Below are positions 34,043-45,379 of a DNA stretch of 64,000 bases, one piece after another. The number at the start of each line of letters is the position of its first letter. Within the stretch, counting starts at the first letter, position 1. The stretch is from contig ARYC01001461.1 in assembly GCA_000711775.1 (NCBI GenBank), forward strand, positions 1 through 64,000, given 5' to 3'. Position numbers and translations under genes: made by a program. Below the pieces are notes generated by a model that did no database searches, was not told the DNA's origin, and saw only the letters and a list, made by a program, of their open reading frames with translations. Origin of the DNA: Oxytricha trifallax. Lineage: Eukaryota; Ciliophora; Spirotrichea; Sporadotrichida; Oxytrichidae.

Positions 34043-34714
34043 ATTGAGATTGTGTATGTTGTATGTTACAGCTGTGATGTAATTGATATAATAAATTTTT
34101 AAATAATATTTAAATTTAATAAATGTAATCGTTTTAGAATTTTATTCTGTTGATAGAGTAAGGCTCTTCTATTAGCTTAATGGTAGTTCTATCTTCCTCT
34201 TTCTTTGCTCTGTTTTTCAGTAACATCATCATCAGCTTGTCTTTCCAGACGGAGTCTTAAGTATTCTGGAGATCCTCCAGAAAGTAAGCTTCTGGTTATT
34301 TGCTCTGTCTTCGCGAAATCTTTATATGCTCCAGCAATTTAATCAAGTCTATACGAGGCTCTTATTTTCTTTAAATCCACTCCGGTAGTTACCCGTTTTA
34401 GTAACTCAATTCTTTTTCTAGTGCTTGTTAAACAATCACTGTCTCTATAATCTTGTTAAGGTGGGAGTTGACTATTTATAATTTATAATCAGAAAACTTT
34501 AAATTTATAATTAATCTATTAAACTAAATACGTATACTTTTTAAACTTATCAAAAATGGAAACATGATTAAAAGCAGTTTCATCTTCTTCTTCCTCGTCA
34601 TCTTCATCCTTATCCTAGTCACTCCCCTGTCCCCTCCAAGAGAAGCCTTGCGAAGCTTCAGTCTGCTCACACCCCAGGTCCTACCAAGTAGGACCGCTAT
34701 AAAAAACTTTTAAT
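34010..34714 (-). CDS. Unknown acidic-N-terminal protein with a probable small intron
   Basis: Exon 1 (about 34690-34550) has RFSWRGQGSDQDKDEDDEEE then DETAFNHVSIFDKFK. A candidate intron of about 65 nt (GTATACG near 34548 to AAATAG near 34480) joins to QLPPQQDYRDSDCLTSTRKR. This continues IELLKRVTTGVDLKKIRASY, RLDQIAGAYKDFAKTEQITR and SLLSGGSPEYLRLRLERQAD, ending near the right arm of the inverted-repeat element. No family recognised. It is protein-like and intact over about 130 codons. The upstream GGTCCTACTT motif is shared with the acidic fragment at 6.88 kb. Confidence 0.5.
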
Positions 34715-34829
34715 ATATCTTTTTTGAAACTTATATTTTATGTGAGTGCTGTTGGTCCATCTGCTTCTGATTAGTTAGAATACCTTTCAATATATTAAGT
34801 TTTTGATTAAATTAATTAATTTCCTATTA

Positions 34830-36860
34830 TAAATCATGATTATAGATCTTGTGTTTTCACTCTGGGTAATGTTCCCACATTCTTGCTAAGGAGCACCAAC
34901 CTAACCTCTTTAATGTATTCTGGGATTTTTCCCGGCTTCAACCAGTTTAATATCTTTTCACATACTGATTTAAGAATAGTTTTTGACTTCACTCGAATTT
35001 TCCTACCAAACTCGTCTGGGCCTATAGCTCTATTGAAGTTACATTCCTTGATGCTTCTTTCAACGCCGTTTATAATGATGTACTATTCAAGGTCTGCTTA
35101 GTTTGTGATCAAAGAATCTCATACTTAGGGGTTCTCCCAGTTCTTCTATCTCTCATGTAAGTATAGCTTGTTGCTCACCTAGATTTATTTTTTCTCCATT
35201 TATTAGTAGGCTTTTGATAGGTTCCGCTTGTTTTTTACTCTTGATTAGCCTCTTCACAAAGTAGGAAAATCATTTTAAATTATTTCTTTCCATGTCTCGA
35301 ATTGCATCAATCCATTGTACTTTACTTTTCTCGAATAGGTTGTAAAATACGATCTTATTGTTCCTAATTGCCAAATCTGGGGGGCTAGTTATACCAGTGT
35401 TTAGTCTTGCTATGTCTTTCTAGTTTTTCTTCAAGACATTTTGTAATACGATTGTCCAAATCTTTTTATGTTAGTCTCTTTACCTCTTCTATGAATGTCT
35501 TCCTGCATGATTTCCTAATATTTGATATTCTATAACCCTTTTCTTTATCTTTTAGCTTTATGTCAATTTTTTGGTATTTTATTATCAGCCTTGCTTAAAT
35601 AGACTTATGGTTTGTTAATCCTAGTTAGTTCTTTTCCCAGCAAATCGTTTCCACATATTAGAAATTAAGTCTGGTTGATTTCCTTTAGTGTGAGTTTCCA
35701 CTCCTTATGGAATCGACTCTTTCAACCTGTCTTTTTCAGGTCTTTAGCTTAGCTCCTTTATCTGAAATTTAAAGTCTCTCATCACTATAATTCTTTAGTT
35801 TTTGCTTTTTAGTTTCAACGATTTTATCATTAAAGATCAGGAAAAATAAAGTTTTTGTCTTCTACAATAACCTCGAGTCAACCTCCTTTCCTCTAGCTGC
35901 AGTTGACTCAGGAAGCTCAAAGTCGAAATGGAACTAACTCTAACTCCTCTTGAAAAAATAGGGTGCCAAAAGTGACTCCTTATTCAAATAATAAACAAAA
36001 AGCATCTAACAAAGCAATATAGAATAGTGTTCCAAAGCCAGACAGAAATAAGCAATATCCTTTTCCAATTATTGTTATTCATGCTCTCCAAAAATTCACG
36101 TTTTTCACTAAAGATTAACCTGAAGAGAAAGGGAAAAATTTTGTTTAACCTGATCTTTAATGATTAACCTGTTCTAAAGTTCCTTGACTTCCTCATTCCA
36201 ATATAAGGGTATTCATACTGTAAATATGTGCAGCGGAAATTCCTCCATATCTAAAATGTTAGCCACAAATTATCTCATACTTTTGATCGTTTTTATTTGA
36301 AATTTATCACAATTTATTGCTAGAATGGCGCCATTCTGGCTAACTGAGTTTGCTTTATATCTATATTGTTTTGCCTACTATCCTTTGCAATCTAGTTTCT
36401 ACTAGTCCAATAAATTCTGGTCTTTTCATTTCAAATATTTCTATCATCATCTGGTCCTATTTCAACTTATAATTAAGTTCTAATACATTCTAGATGCAGA
36501 TACTTAGTTCAAAGGTTTTGCAGAGAATTTGTCTTTTGTTGCTGATTTTAATGTCCTAAACTTGCTTCATTTTTTTTCATTCTTTTCAACCCAACCCTCA
36601 ACTTCTCTCTCTCTGGTTGGTAGAATTAGAGGTGACGACCATTATCTATAGGTACACTAAATTTCTCTAAGTTTCTTATGCTAAAATGGTTAACTTATTT
36701 TGGGAATATTTTTATCTGATTTTGTTTGCTCTTCTTCGAATAATCATATTAATCTCTCAGTGATTTTTGCTTCTCATTTTTGTTTTAATTTCTTTATCAG
36801 CAAAAACTGGTAGCTTTCTTCTTGACTGTTTAATCTCACTCATATCTGCCCGCCTTTTTT
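34830..36860 (-). pseudogene. LINE (non-LTR) retrotransposon fragment: endonuclease plus N-terminal reverse transcriptase
   Basis: The 5' part (36560-36200) resembles an APE-type endonuclease: ICIQNVLELNYKLKQDQMM then FIGLVETRLQ, matching the catalytic-Glu motif (xETRL). The middle (36000-35150) is Lys/Arg-rich and broken. The 3' part (35110-34855) is one open frame with EQYIIINGVERSIKECNFN, RAIGPDEFGRKIRVKSK and LNWLKPGKIPEYIKEVRLV then LLSKN, the conserved GPDxF...W.....IP.......LLxK start of a LINE reverse transcriptase. It ends near 34830 without the palm motif, so the 3' half is missing. Confidence 0.75.
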
Positions 36861-36869
36861 TTTACCTTT

Positions 36870-38470
36870 ATTTAAATATTTTTAAATAAATTAAACATTA
36901 ATGTAGAAACATAAAAATAAAATGAAATCTTAGCGGCCCTTAGATGGTTGTTGCCTAAGTTCATGAATATAATTAATCTATTGCTAACTTTAATAAAGAT
37001 ATGAAAATATTATTAATGTAGTTATATTAATCGCAGACTAAATGCGAATAACTTCTATGACTGTCTAGTATCAATTGATATCTTTATATTTTGTTATAAA
37101 AGTATATTGTGTTATGTTGATGACAACTAAATATATAGCTTTTTTCCTTTTTCTTGTTAATAAAAATTGCCACCGCTTAATTTACTATATTAATTTATTG
37201 AATTAGCTTCTAGTGTTCTTAATTTCATTTCGATGACTAATTTATTCATTAAATGATTGTTGTATTATTTTACCTTCTTTATTAAAAAATGAGTATTAAT
37301 ACATTTGTGTAGAATTAAATGCGCTTGTTTAAATGTTTTTTCAGATTAGTCTTTTCTTCAAACAATTAGTACAACAAACATCACACTATTGGAAATCTGT
37401 TTATAATTGATTTTAGTTTTCCATACTCCTCTCATTAATAATAATTACTAATAATTAAATTTCCTCTTATAATCATAGTTACTGAGTTTATGTTTCTATG
37501 CTTGCTATAATTTTAGGAGCTCTGAAAGTTATTAAAGAAAAAGGCGAAATGTAAAAGTTACAAAGGCTCTACTGATGAAATTAAGTCAAAGTTATTTGTA
37601 TCACTATCAACTTGTTTATTTGATTTGTCTTTTTTTCTTGCTCGTTATGTTTACTTTATTAAAATTAATTTAAACGACTTTTATATTATTTCTAATGCAT
37701 ATCAAATACTTCGATTTGAATTTATGAGAATCGCTAAGATTGAAAAGATTGAAATTAAGTTAAAATATTAATTTTAGTCAAGAAGGTATACGAAAACTTG
37801 CCCAAGACAGCTGAAAGCTGTATCTTAAACTAGATTCGCTAACTGTGTCTACTCAAGTGAATGATCTTATTCCTCAGTTACTCTAATAAAGTAAGTTCGA
37901 AAATATTCTTATTTAGTGTGCACATTATTATTTTAATTTTATTAGTATAAAAATTAACAAATAAAATTTCATAAGATGTCAATTTTATCGATGTTGACGC
38001 ATGCAATGAGATCGTTAAAGATTTACCAGGATTTAATGTTAAACGAAATATCTATTAATTATATATGATTCTTGTTAAGAACTTACATTTGTTTGAATAA
38101 ATTGAAACTAACTTATTTTGAATAAGTTGTTTAGCTATATTTTAAGTAATTATTAAGAAATAAGTGTATTGGTTTTAGCATTTAAAATTTATCAAATATA
38201 AATAAATTATAAAATTTCAATTATAATTATATAAAAATTATAAAGAAATGAAAAACAATAGAATATAATAATTATGTTTTAAATTAAACCATTAATTAAA
38301 GAGTTAGAAAATTAAAAATAACTTAAGACTCCCATAAAAATATCAATTGTATAAATAAATAAAAATTTCAAGATAAAAATAGGAATTTATTTTATAATTG
38401 TATATTAAATTAAATATAATTATAAATATTAATTTAATTATTAAATTAGATAGAAACTTGCTCTGGGTTT
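36870..38470. other. AT-rich stretch with three short coding-like islands
   Basis: Mostly AT-rich. Plus-strand islands at about 37518-37600 (ALKVIKEKGEMQKLQRL), 37770-37830 (LVKKVYENLPKTAESCILNQ) and 37975-38040 (DVNFIDVDACNEIVKDLPGF) read as protein and are separated by AT-rich DNA of ~170 bp. This spacing would suit short macronuclear-destined segments divided by IESs, but I cannot confirm pointers. Confidence 0.35.
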
Positions 38471-38482
38471 GTAATATAATGA

Positions 38483-39962
38483 ATCCTTACCAGGTCTATC
38501 TAGAGCTCTCTTCACAACCTAGTCCCTAAGGACTAGGAAAGGGAACACTGTTGGGCAACCTACAGTGAATCTTCAATTGAACATATGATCATCGAAGACA
38601 GCTAAAGACTATTTTTATATATTAAAAAACAAACCGAGTCCGACCAAGATTCATCTTTGGATATAGATGATAGGTACTACTAAATACTAACCAAACAAAA
38701 CACGCATACCCTAAACCAAACTCTTGAATGGTGCTAAAGGATAACACAACCTCACCACAGCAAACTTAGCTAAAAACAAATCCTAATAGACGACTACTAG
38801 GTCGAAGACTAACATAGAGATTTAAGCGCTTTTGCACAAAACTTCTTGGCTAAAACAACCAAACAGAACTTCAATCATCCCACAAAAGACGATTATATCT
38901 CTGGAGAGAGCAACTCATAAACGAGAAAAGATACTATAGAAATCTCAAGCTGTCCCAAAAGAAAAATGCTTCAAAACACATCACCAGGAGACCCCTATAC
39001 TAAAACCCCACAGTAGTCATTAGGTAACACTGTCATTAGAGACTACACAATAAATGACTCTACAACTCAAACCCAACAATACAAACCGTTCTTCTTCAAT
39101 TCCAACAAGACTAACTCTCCAAAACCAGAGACCGAAGGAGCTCATAACTCCTAGATTCAGACACAACATTCGGTCCCCAACTACCTAACAAAGATATTAA
39201 AGGAATCACTCCACTTGACCTCAAATATATGCGAAGAATCACCCAAAATTCAAAACTAGGTAGTAACACAGGTACTAAATATCAACTCTGAATAAGGGGT
39301 ACTAAATAGGGAATAGAAGGACATCAGAAATTCCAAAAGAACAGAAACTGCTCAGAATCTGATCAAAGATTCAATAGAAGATATAACTAAAATACATATA
39401 CTTATTTACTAGGGGATTAAACCTGACATCTTACTAGAAACCAATAGAGTTCAATAAATTCTAACTACAAGCAACACGTTTTAAATCATGTAACATGATA
39501 AAAGATATAAGCTATTATAAAGACTCATTGATTCAAAAAAAGTAAGAATGAATCCACGATTTGAAAAATGGGAGATCCAACTCTTAAACTAATTAAGCTC
39601 CATTTATTAAGGAGAGCTATAAATAAGAAGCATACAAGAGAGAGAGAGCACTTCTCACCAACGATAAAAAACAAAGTTCCTTAGAAAAATTCCACGTTGG
39701 TATACCTCTTCCCACTATTAAACAACCCTCCTTTCAAGCCAGAATTAGACAGAGAAAGGAAAACAGAAAGAAAAAGAAATGGCTAAAGAAGATGACAGAG
39801 AAGAAGAAAATTAAGAATTTTTAGTGAATTAGTTAATGACCATATTTACTATCACCTTGAACTTATAAAAGGGCTTGTCCCTTATATATATATATATATA
39901 TTAAACATATTATTGATCGGGGGTCCCCAGAGACCTCAATGTGATCACATTATTATTATTTT
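38483..39962 (+). mobile_element. Retroposon-like element with Gln-rich ORF and ATT-repeat tail
   Basis: A single long ORF is followed by ~50 bp with AAAAGGGCTTGTCCCTTA, GATCGGGGGTCCCCAGAGAC and CTCAATGTGATCACATT, then ATT repeats (about 39945-39961). The same 3' end occurs truncated at 10336-10495 (inverted) and, more diverged, near 59150-59180. A shared 3' end with a simple-repeat tail and 5'-truncated copies is the usual pattern of LINE-type retroposons. The 5' boundary is uncertain. Confidence 0.6.
38585..39916 (+). CDS. 443-aa Gln-rich ORF of retroposon-like element
   Basis: Open from 38483 to TGA 39914-39916, with first ATG at 38585 (MIIEDSQRLFLYIKKQTESD). It contains dozens of TAA/TAG codons as Gln and no internal TGA, strong evidence of past or present coding under the ciliate code. 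The C-terminal half has QNLIKDSIEDITKIHILIYQ, MQHDKRYKLLQRLIDSKKVR and EKWEIQLLNQLSSIYQGEL, then a charged tail (GKQKEKEMAKEDDREEENQE). No nuclease or polymerase motif recognised. A second frame starting MNPYQVYLELSSQ at about 38479 suggests a frameshift that removed the original start. It could be a LINE ORF1-type protein; that is a guess. Confidence 0.6.
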
Positions 39963-39969
39963 TACTATC

Positions 39970-41680
39970 ATTAAATGAAATGAAATTATATTTTGTTAAT
40001 GGATAAATTATTTAAAATGTTATTAGAGTTAAAATTCTCACGAAATTAGAAGTGTATATGTTAAAAGAATATTGGTTTATTTGTGATATATAATTATTCA
40101 TTTGGAAAAGTCTATTTAAATGCAAATAAATTTATAGTAAAAACAGTAAGATCATTTTTTATCTCTTTGCTGTGGATAAATATGTGCATAAACTACGAAT
40201 TATTTAATAATAGTAAATATAGTTTGTAGATATGGCTAATATTTGGCATCAAAGAAGTTCTCGGGAGATTACATTGGCACTTAATCATTATATATTCTTA
40301 TCTGATTAGTTTAGGATAAACATGGAGCTGTAGACTACCTTTAAACCTATATTTTAATAGTAAAAGTGTTATTACTGGTATTTTCAACGTCTTTCTCTAG
40401 TCCAGTATTGAGTCTGAAAATATAAATATCAAAGTATTTAAAATTAATTTTTGAAAATGAATTGTAACAAGGAGCTGACATTTTTGATTTATTCTAAAAC
40501 ATAAGAGTAATCTTTTTCTCCCATAGCCATTTCATAGATTATTTAAGACGCTATTATTTCAGTATCGTTAATTATGGTAAAGTGAAAGAGTAAATAAGAA
40601 GAGTATATGATCTGTGCCTGATAATAAACTGAATTAGTCTTAGACTTTTTATTACATGAATGAAATTTAGATTTATGAATTTATTTATAGTAAATAAAGT
40701 TTATCTATAATAAAAATTTTCATAAATCATGTGAGATATGTAGTATTATATTCTAACCGTATTTACTTTTTAAAAAAGTAAATTTAATTGAGCTATTCAT
40801 TTAAATTGATCTTGATTTTACTTATATTTAGCAAATATTTTGGAATCTACATTATTTTTATAAATTGAGAATAATTAATTTTATTATTTTGCTATATGTA
40901 TTCTCAAACCTTGATTTAATACTACAGCATAAAAATAAATTCCTTGAGTTCTAATTAATTCCTAATGGAAATAATTAGTTTTTATTTGTATATAACTAAA
41001 CCATATAACTAATAAATGTACTTTAATTAGCCTCTGCTAACTTAAGGATCTTTATTAGTTTGTAAGTACCTTTGAATATTTAATTCAGGAATAATCATTA
41101 AATATCTTTAATTTTCATTATAAATTTATCATAACTATATTAAAAGAAATGGATTTAGAAATTTTTCTGCAGTAAGCATAATTTATTATAATCATAGGAA
41201 AATCCGATACTGTTCTCATTTTTCATCAATATGACTTAAAGATAAAAAATTTAAATACTATAATAACAACATACTTTTATAAGACTTTTTATGATCGAAT
41301 TGTCTGCAGCAACTTACAAATCATCCGATTCAGGAACAATTTAAATTCTAACCTTCAATAAATTCATTAATAATTTGATTTGGATCTCATTTCTGATGAT
41401 TCAATTACATTTAACGTACTATTTTCTCATATACCCTCGCAAATAATCTGTAAAATTTGTTTGAAAATTTAAGTTAAAAAAATTTATAAAAACTCAACTT
41501 TTTATTACAGCTTCTATTATATAAAACGACTAAACCAATTAATAATTGGTATGTTTGCCTAATAAGTCAGTGCTGAATTAAACTTGAATACAACTTCAAA
41601 CCAATAATGCTTTCAAAGTCTTTGAATGTTAACAGGTTGTCGTCATTAAGTCAAGATTCTACAATAATTTATGATAGCTT
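39970..41680. other. AT-rich stretch without recognisable gene
   Basis: No protein-like open frame or inverted repeat recognised between the retroposon-like element and the end of element C. Confidence 0.45.
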
Positions 41681-41689
41681 TCCATTATT

Positions 41690-44470
41690 CCTGCTTCAGT
41701 TAATTACCTCAAGAAAAGCGGATAGCTGTTGAAGTTTTAGGCTGTGCTGTCATTTGAGCCTTCCCCAAAATAAAGTCTACGACTCATCTATTGCTCAAAC
41801 TTAATGCCTCTCTGTTGACCTTAGCTTCAATTTTCACTTCCGATCATTTGGTATAATTATGTCTCAGATTTTACTCATGCAGCTAAAAGAACGATTGCAT
41901 AAACTTTGTGATAACTTATATATCATTTTCCTCGAGAAGTTAAAGTATACCTTTGTCCTTTTCTTTTATACTCTCAATGAGGTAAAGATCAGATGCAAAG
42001 AATGAAGGAACTCCGAAATCTTACTTTTGAAGTATTTCAATCTTCCCGATTTTTCCTATGATTATATTTTTATGAGAGGCTAGATCTATTTGTGTTGTTA
42101 TATTTGGTCTGCGACAGCCATCGATAATGTTTATTCTTTTTTTACAAAAATAATCCGGTAGCTCTCTTCTTCAGTATTACCTGAGTCAACTTACTTATCA
42201 GATAAGAACTATCATCTAGGATATGTTCTAGAAAATTTCTTGCAAAAATTTATATGTAGTAACGATACTTCATTGTAGAGAACATGAAAACAACTTTATT
42301 TGAGAAATACCATAAACTAGTAAGCGATTTTCCAAGAGGTTAAAAGGGCTTTTTCTATATGAAGCTGTCATACTCTTCAATTCTCTAAACACCATTTTTA
42401 ATTTATATGCTTATATTAAGATTCAGCAAAAATTGTATAATAATCGTGCTTTTATAAATCCTTAAATATAACGAAATATAAATTTTTAATACTTTTAAAA
42501 TTCTTAGCATATTATACTAGTTTTGTGCTTGTCTGTGATTTTATTTTTACATTTTTGAACCTTTTAAAATTATAGCAAATGTTATTTTTCTAATTATTCC
42601 CGTTGTATAAATAAAAATTCTAAATCTTATATAGTAATATTTTTATTTATTATTATAAGAGATGATCTTTGTTTTATTCAGAAAATTAAGTTTCTTTTAT
42701 TCTCATATTTAAACATTAATAATTTTTTTATATTTCCTATTATTATTATTATTATAATTATTTAATGCTTTACAGAAATTATTACTGGGGATTATGATTA
42801 TACCAACCAGCTTATATATAATCATTAATGCTCTTTCTTCTCTTTAGTACCATTGAAGTTCTGTATTTGGAGACCGGGTTTGTTTTGGCTCCCAGGATTT
42901 TTGTTACCCAGATGGGCGGCTAGTTTCTTAAGGCTTGTCCCCTTCACAATCATGAAGTTTTGTCACATAGGATCACGCAGAACTATGCTTCGTGACTGTG
43001 CATATTTATTATTCTAAGTTTAAAATAGATAAAATTAAAAAAATTATATTGAAAAAAATAAAAAGAGTTTCTAATTTATATGCTAATTATTAAATATAAT
43101 AAAATTTGATAGAGAAATATAATATTCTTAATTCAAGTTTCAAATAAATTTAATGAAATAATAATATATTTAAATTAGTTAATTACGAAATTGGCTCAAG
43201 TAGCAAAAATATTAATTTTATCACTTGAGCCAATTTTAAATATTAAAATAAAAATCAAACAATTTTAAAAATATAATTATAATAATATTTATAATTAAAC
43301 CTTTTTCTATAATTTGTCATATTTATAAAATTTGAATATTCAAAATTTTGTACCTATTTTGGCAGATTCTATGTCCATAACTCAAAAAATATCGATAACC
43401 ATCTCTAACCTATCTTATACCATACTTTTCAGCATAATGTTAGGCTTTATAATTATCACTTGTTTGTTCTGACTTGCATAACAGCTTCCTAGCAAAGCTT
43501 AGACCCATGTTTTACCCGAACTAGTGGCATTTCAACCAGAGTGATTCTTGTATTAGAAGATGACAGAGTTGCCGAAATCATCGACAAGTAGAATGAGTGA
43601 ACATACTAGTCAGACTCACGACTAATATTTTCAGATAAATTGAAATACTCTTCAAAAGTATTTTATGCTTGAGACCCAGTGTTTAAATCTTATAATCAAA
43701 ACACTACTGGCATGTCTCTTTTGAAGATTCTGATTTTCTATAAAACTCCATTTATATTAAGTTTGTGTATCTCTCATTTAAATCTTAGAGGGGTTCTTCG
43801 ATAAAAATCTAGACCGTTGGATATGGTAAACTTTTGGGTTTTGAAATATTTGTATTAGCTTTGACAAAACAATGTCAACACTCTGATTGTTCTGAACAAG
43901 CTTTCGATTAATAATTATCGCTGATGAATAAATGAGAGAAGAATATAAATATAATAACCTTCATCCTTATTCGCTCTAAGTTTGGAAATAATTTTTCGAT
44001 TATTATCTATTCACTCAGCACATCTATTTTCAATTGTTGTAGCATTCTCATCCAAAACGCTTTTAAGGATGGCACCTATGAAGTCAACCAATTGATTTTT
44101 ATTATTCTGCTCTCACATAATTAGTAAGCATTTATTTGCTTTCCTAAGATTTCATCAACTCATCAATGCAGTTGAGCTTGATTGCAGGAACCATAATTAT
44201 TAGTCCTCTTAGACATCTATAACTAAATCAACATACTACAATTCTATAGATTCAAGGATCTCTAGTGATGAATTATTGTCAATTTCTTCACCATCTGTTA
44301 AATCCTTTTCTTTTTCAACAAATGGCAAGTAAGCTTTGATAAGCAAGTCTCTCTTTTGGCATAAGTGGGCATTGACTAAACCATCAATAAAGAACTAACT
44401 CCGGTTAGCAGTGTCAAAATGATGGTAAAATGTTTTGAATGCTGTAGTCTATTGAGAAACTCCAAAATTA
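41690..44470 (-). pseudogene. SF2 helicase (element C), split and decayed
   Basis: The N-terminal part (44440-43900) has LLIKAYLPFVEKEKDLTDG, matching LLIKTFLPFIEE of B. The P-loop part (about 43500-43350) has NATSSGKTWVQALLGSCYAS (GSGKTW in A and B), then VIIIKPNIML. After the ~0.95-kb insertion it resumes (about 42340) with GKSLTSLWYFSNKVVFMFST, aligned to GNTITGFWIL...KVFAFSAT of A (motif III degenerate), and ends with SIKEKDKGILQLLEENDI, like LIKDKDRGILFL of B. Numerous frameshifts; inactive. The altered P-loop (SSGKT) is typical of a decaying copy. Confidence 0.7.
42400..43345. other. Insertion within element C helicase, with ORF fragment and short hairpin
   Basis: Mostly AT-rich, but 42850-42990 is GC-richer and open on the minus strand (FMIVKGTSLKKLAAHLGNKN then PGSQNKPGLQIQNFNGTKEK), with no family recognised. 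A hairpin with 14-nt arms (AAATTGGCTCAAGT at 43188-43201 and its inverse at 43223-43236) lies near one end. It interrupts the helicase between motifs I and III. Confidence 0.5.
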
Positions 44471-44530
44471 TAGGTAGATTTGTGATAGCTGTGTAATCTA
44501 CAGCATATCAATAGATATAAAACACCGTTA

Positions 44531-44768
44531 GACAATTAAGAATGAAGATTGGGGATTAAGAATTATAAAATTTAAATTAAATTATTATTGGTTAAATTGA
44601 ATATAATTAGGCTAAAACAAATTTACGCATCCTGATTGGTTTATTTTATAAAGACAATAATTCGAGCCAATGATTTTAATAATTAGCCAAAACTTTAATA
44701 ATTTACGCCAATAATAATTTAATTTAAATTTTATAATTCTTAATCTCCAATCTTCATTCTTAATTGTC
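44531..44768. mobile_element. 238-bp MITE with TTA target duplication
   Basis: Terminal inverted repeats of about 65 bp start GACAATTAAGAATGAAGATT, are nearly perfect, and end ...TCTTCATTCTTAATTGTC. TTA flanks both sides (44528-44530 and 44769-44771). No ORF. TTA/TAA duplications are typical of PIF/Harbinger-type MITEs, but other families also use 3-bp sites. Inserted between the two genes of element C. Confidence 0.85.
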
Positions 44769-44799
44769 TTATTGGGTTTTATTAGCATTTTATTAATTG

Positions 44800-45311
44800 A
44801 AATCTACACTTTAAACCAGAAAGTGGTAGACGTTCAATGATGCAGAACTGTAACCCAGAATAATATCGTGAGCAAGCTGTTCGCTTTCATCCTGCAGTTT
44901 TACACTTTTGATATTTAATCTATCTGCATGTATTTAAATAGTTTTGAATATTTTTTTCCTTTTAATCGAGGTTCAATGAAGGTCAGTCATTGATACATTA
45001 TCTAAATCGAAAGCAACTTTGCTATTTTTACTATATGACAATAAATCCTGATAAAGTTTTGAATATTTTCCTTGTATACTCCTAACAGAGGTCCCTCAAT
45101 AATCCTTTCTTTGTCATTCTTAACCATTCCAAAAATTTTTACAAATTCCAGCGTGAGAAATTTAAGCACATCTTTGGCTGCTTATATTATTTTGCTTTTA
45201 AATTTTTTGAATTCTCAACTTTTTCTGCCGCCAAATGACAGATTTACTATCTATCATGGCAAGACTAGTCTGAACAAAAGCTATCAAAGATCGAGCTTAT
45301 TAGTGATTTAG
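44800..45311 (-). pseudogene. Small basic protein of element C, decayed
   Basis: Shifting frames on the minus strand give AAKDVLKFLTLEFVKIFGMV, KNDKERIIEGPLLGVYK, YSKLYQDLLSYSKNSKVAFD and SVKLQDESEQLAHDI. Position (just upstream of the helicase) and helical character match the small protein of elements A and B. Sequence similarity is weak, so the assignment relies mostly on order. Confidence 0.4.
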
Positions 45312-45379
45312 CGTATTAAGGATGATTTATTAAAGAGAAAGAGCGACAAACCAAGCCTCAAGATTTTTTAAAATAACTT

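Larger units (their letters stand above)
41690..45311 (-). mobile_element. Partial composite element C (basic protein plus SF2 helicase), twice interrupted
   Basis: Minus-strand relic of the same family as elements A and B. It retains the small protein (about 45300-44800) and the helicase (44470-43345 and 42400-41690). A 238-bp MITE (44531-44768) separates the two genes, and about 0.95 kb (42400-43345) is inserted within the helicase. No methyltransferase, transposase or 22 kDa-like gene was found on its 5' side (45.3-47.8 kb), so the copy is truncated. Confidence 0.7.

Noticed and set aside
38470..39900. Non-coding satellite or 3' UTR because of dense stops under the standard code
   Set aside because: One frame is open for 477 codons when TAA/TAG are Gln, with only TGA ending it; coding is the better reading.
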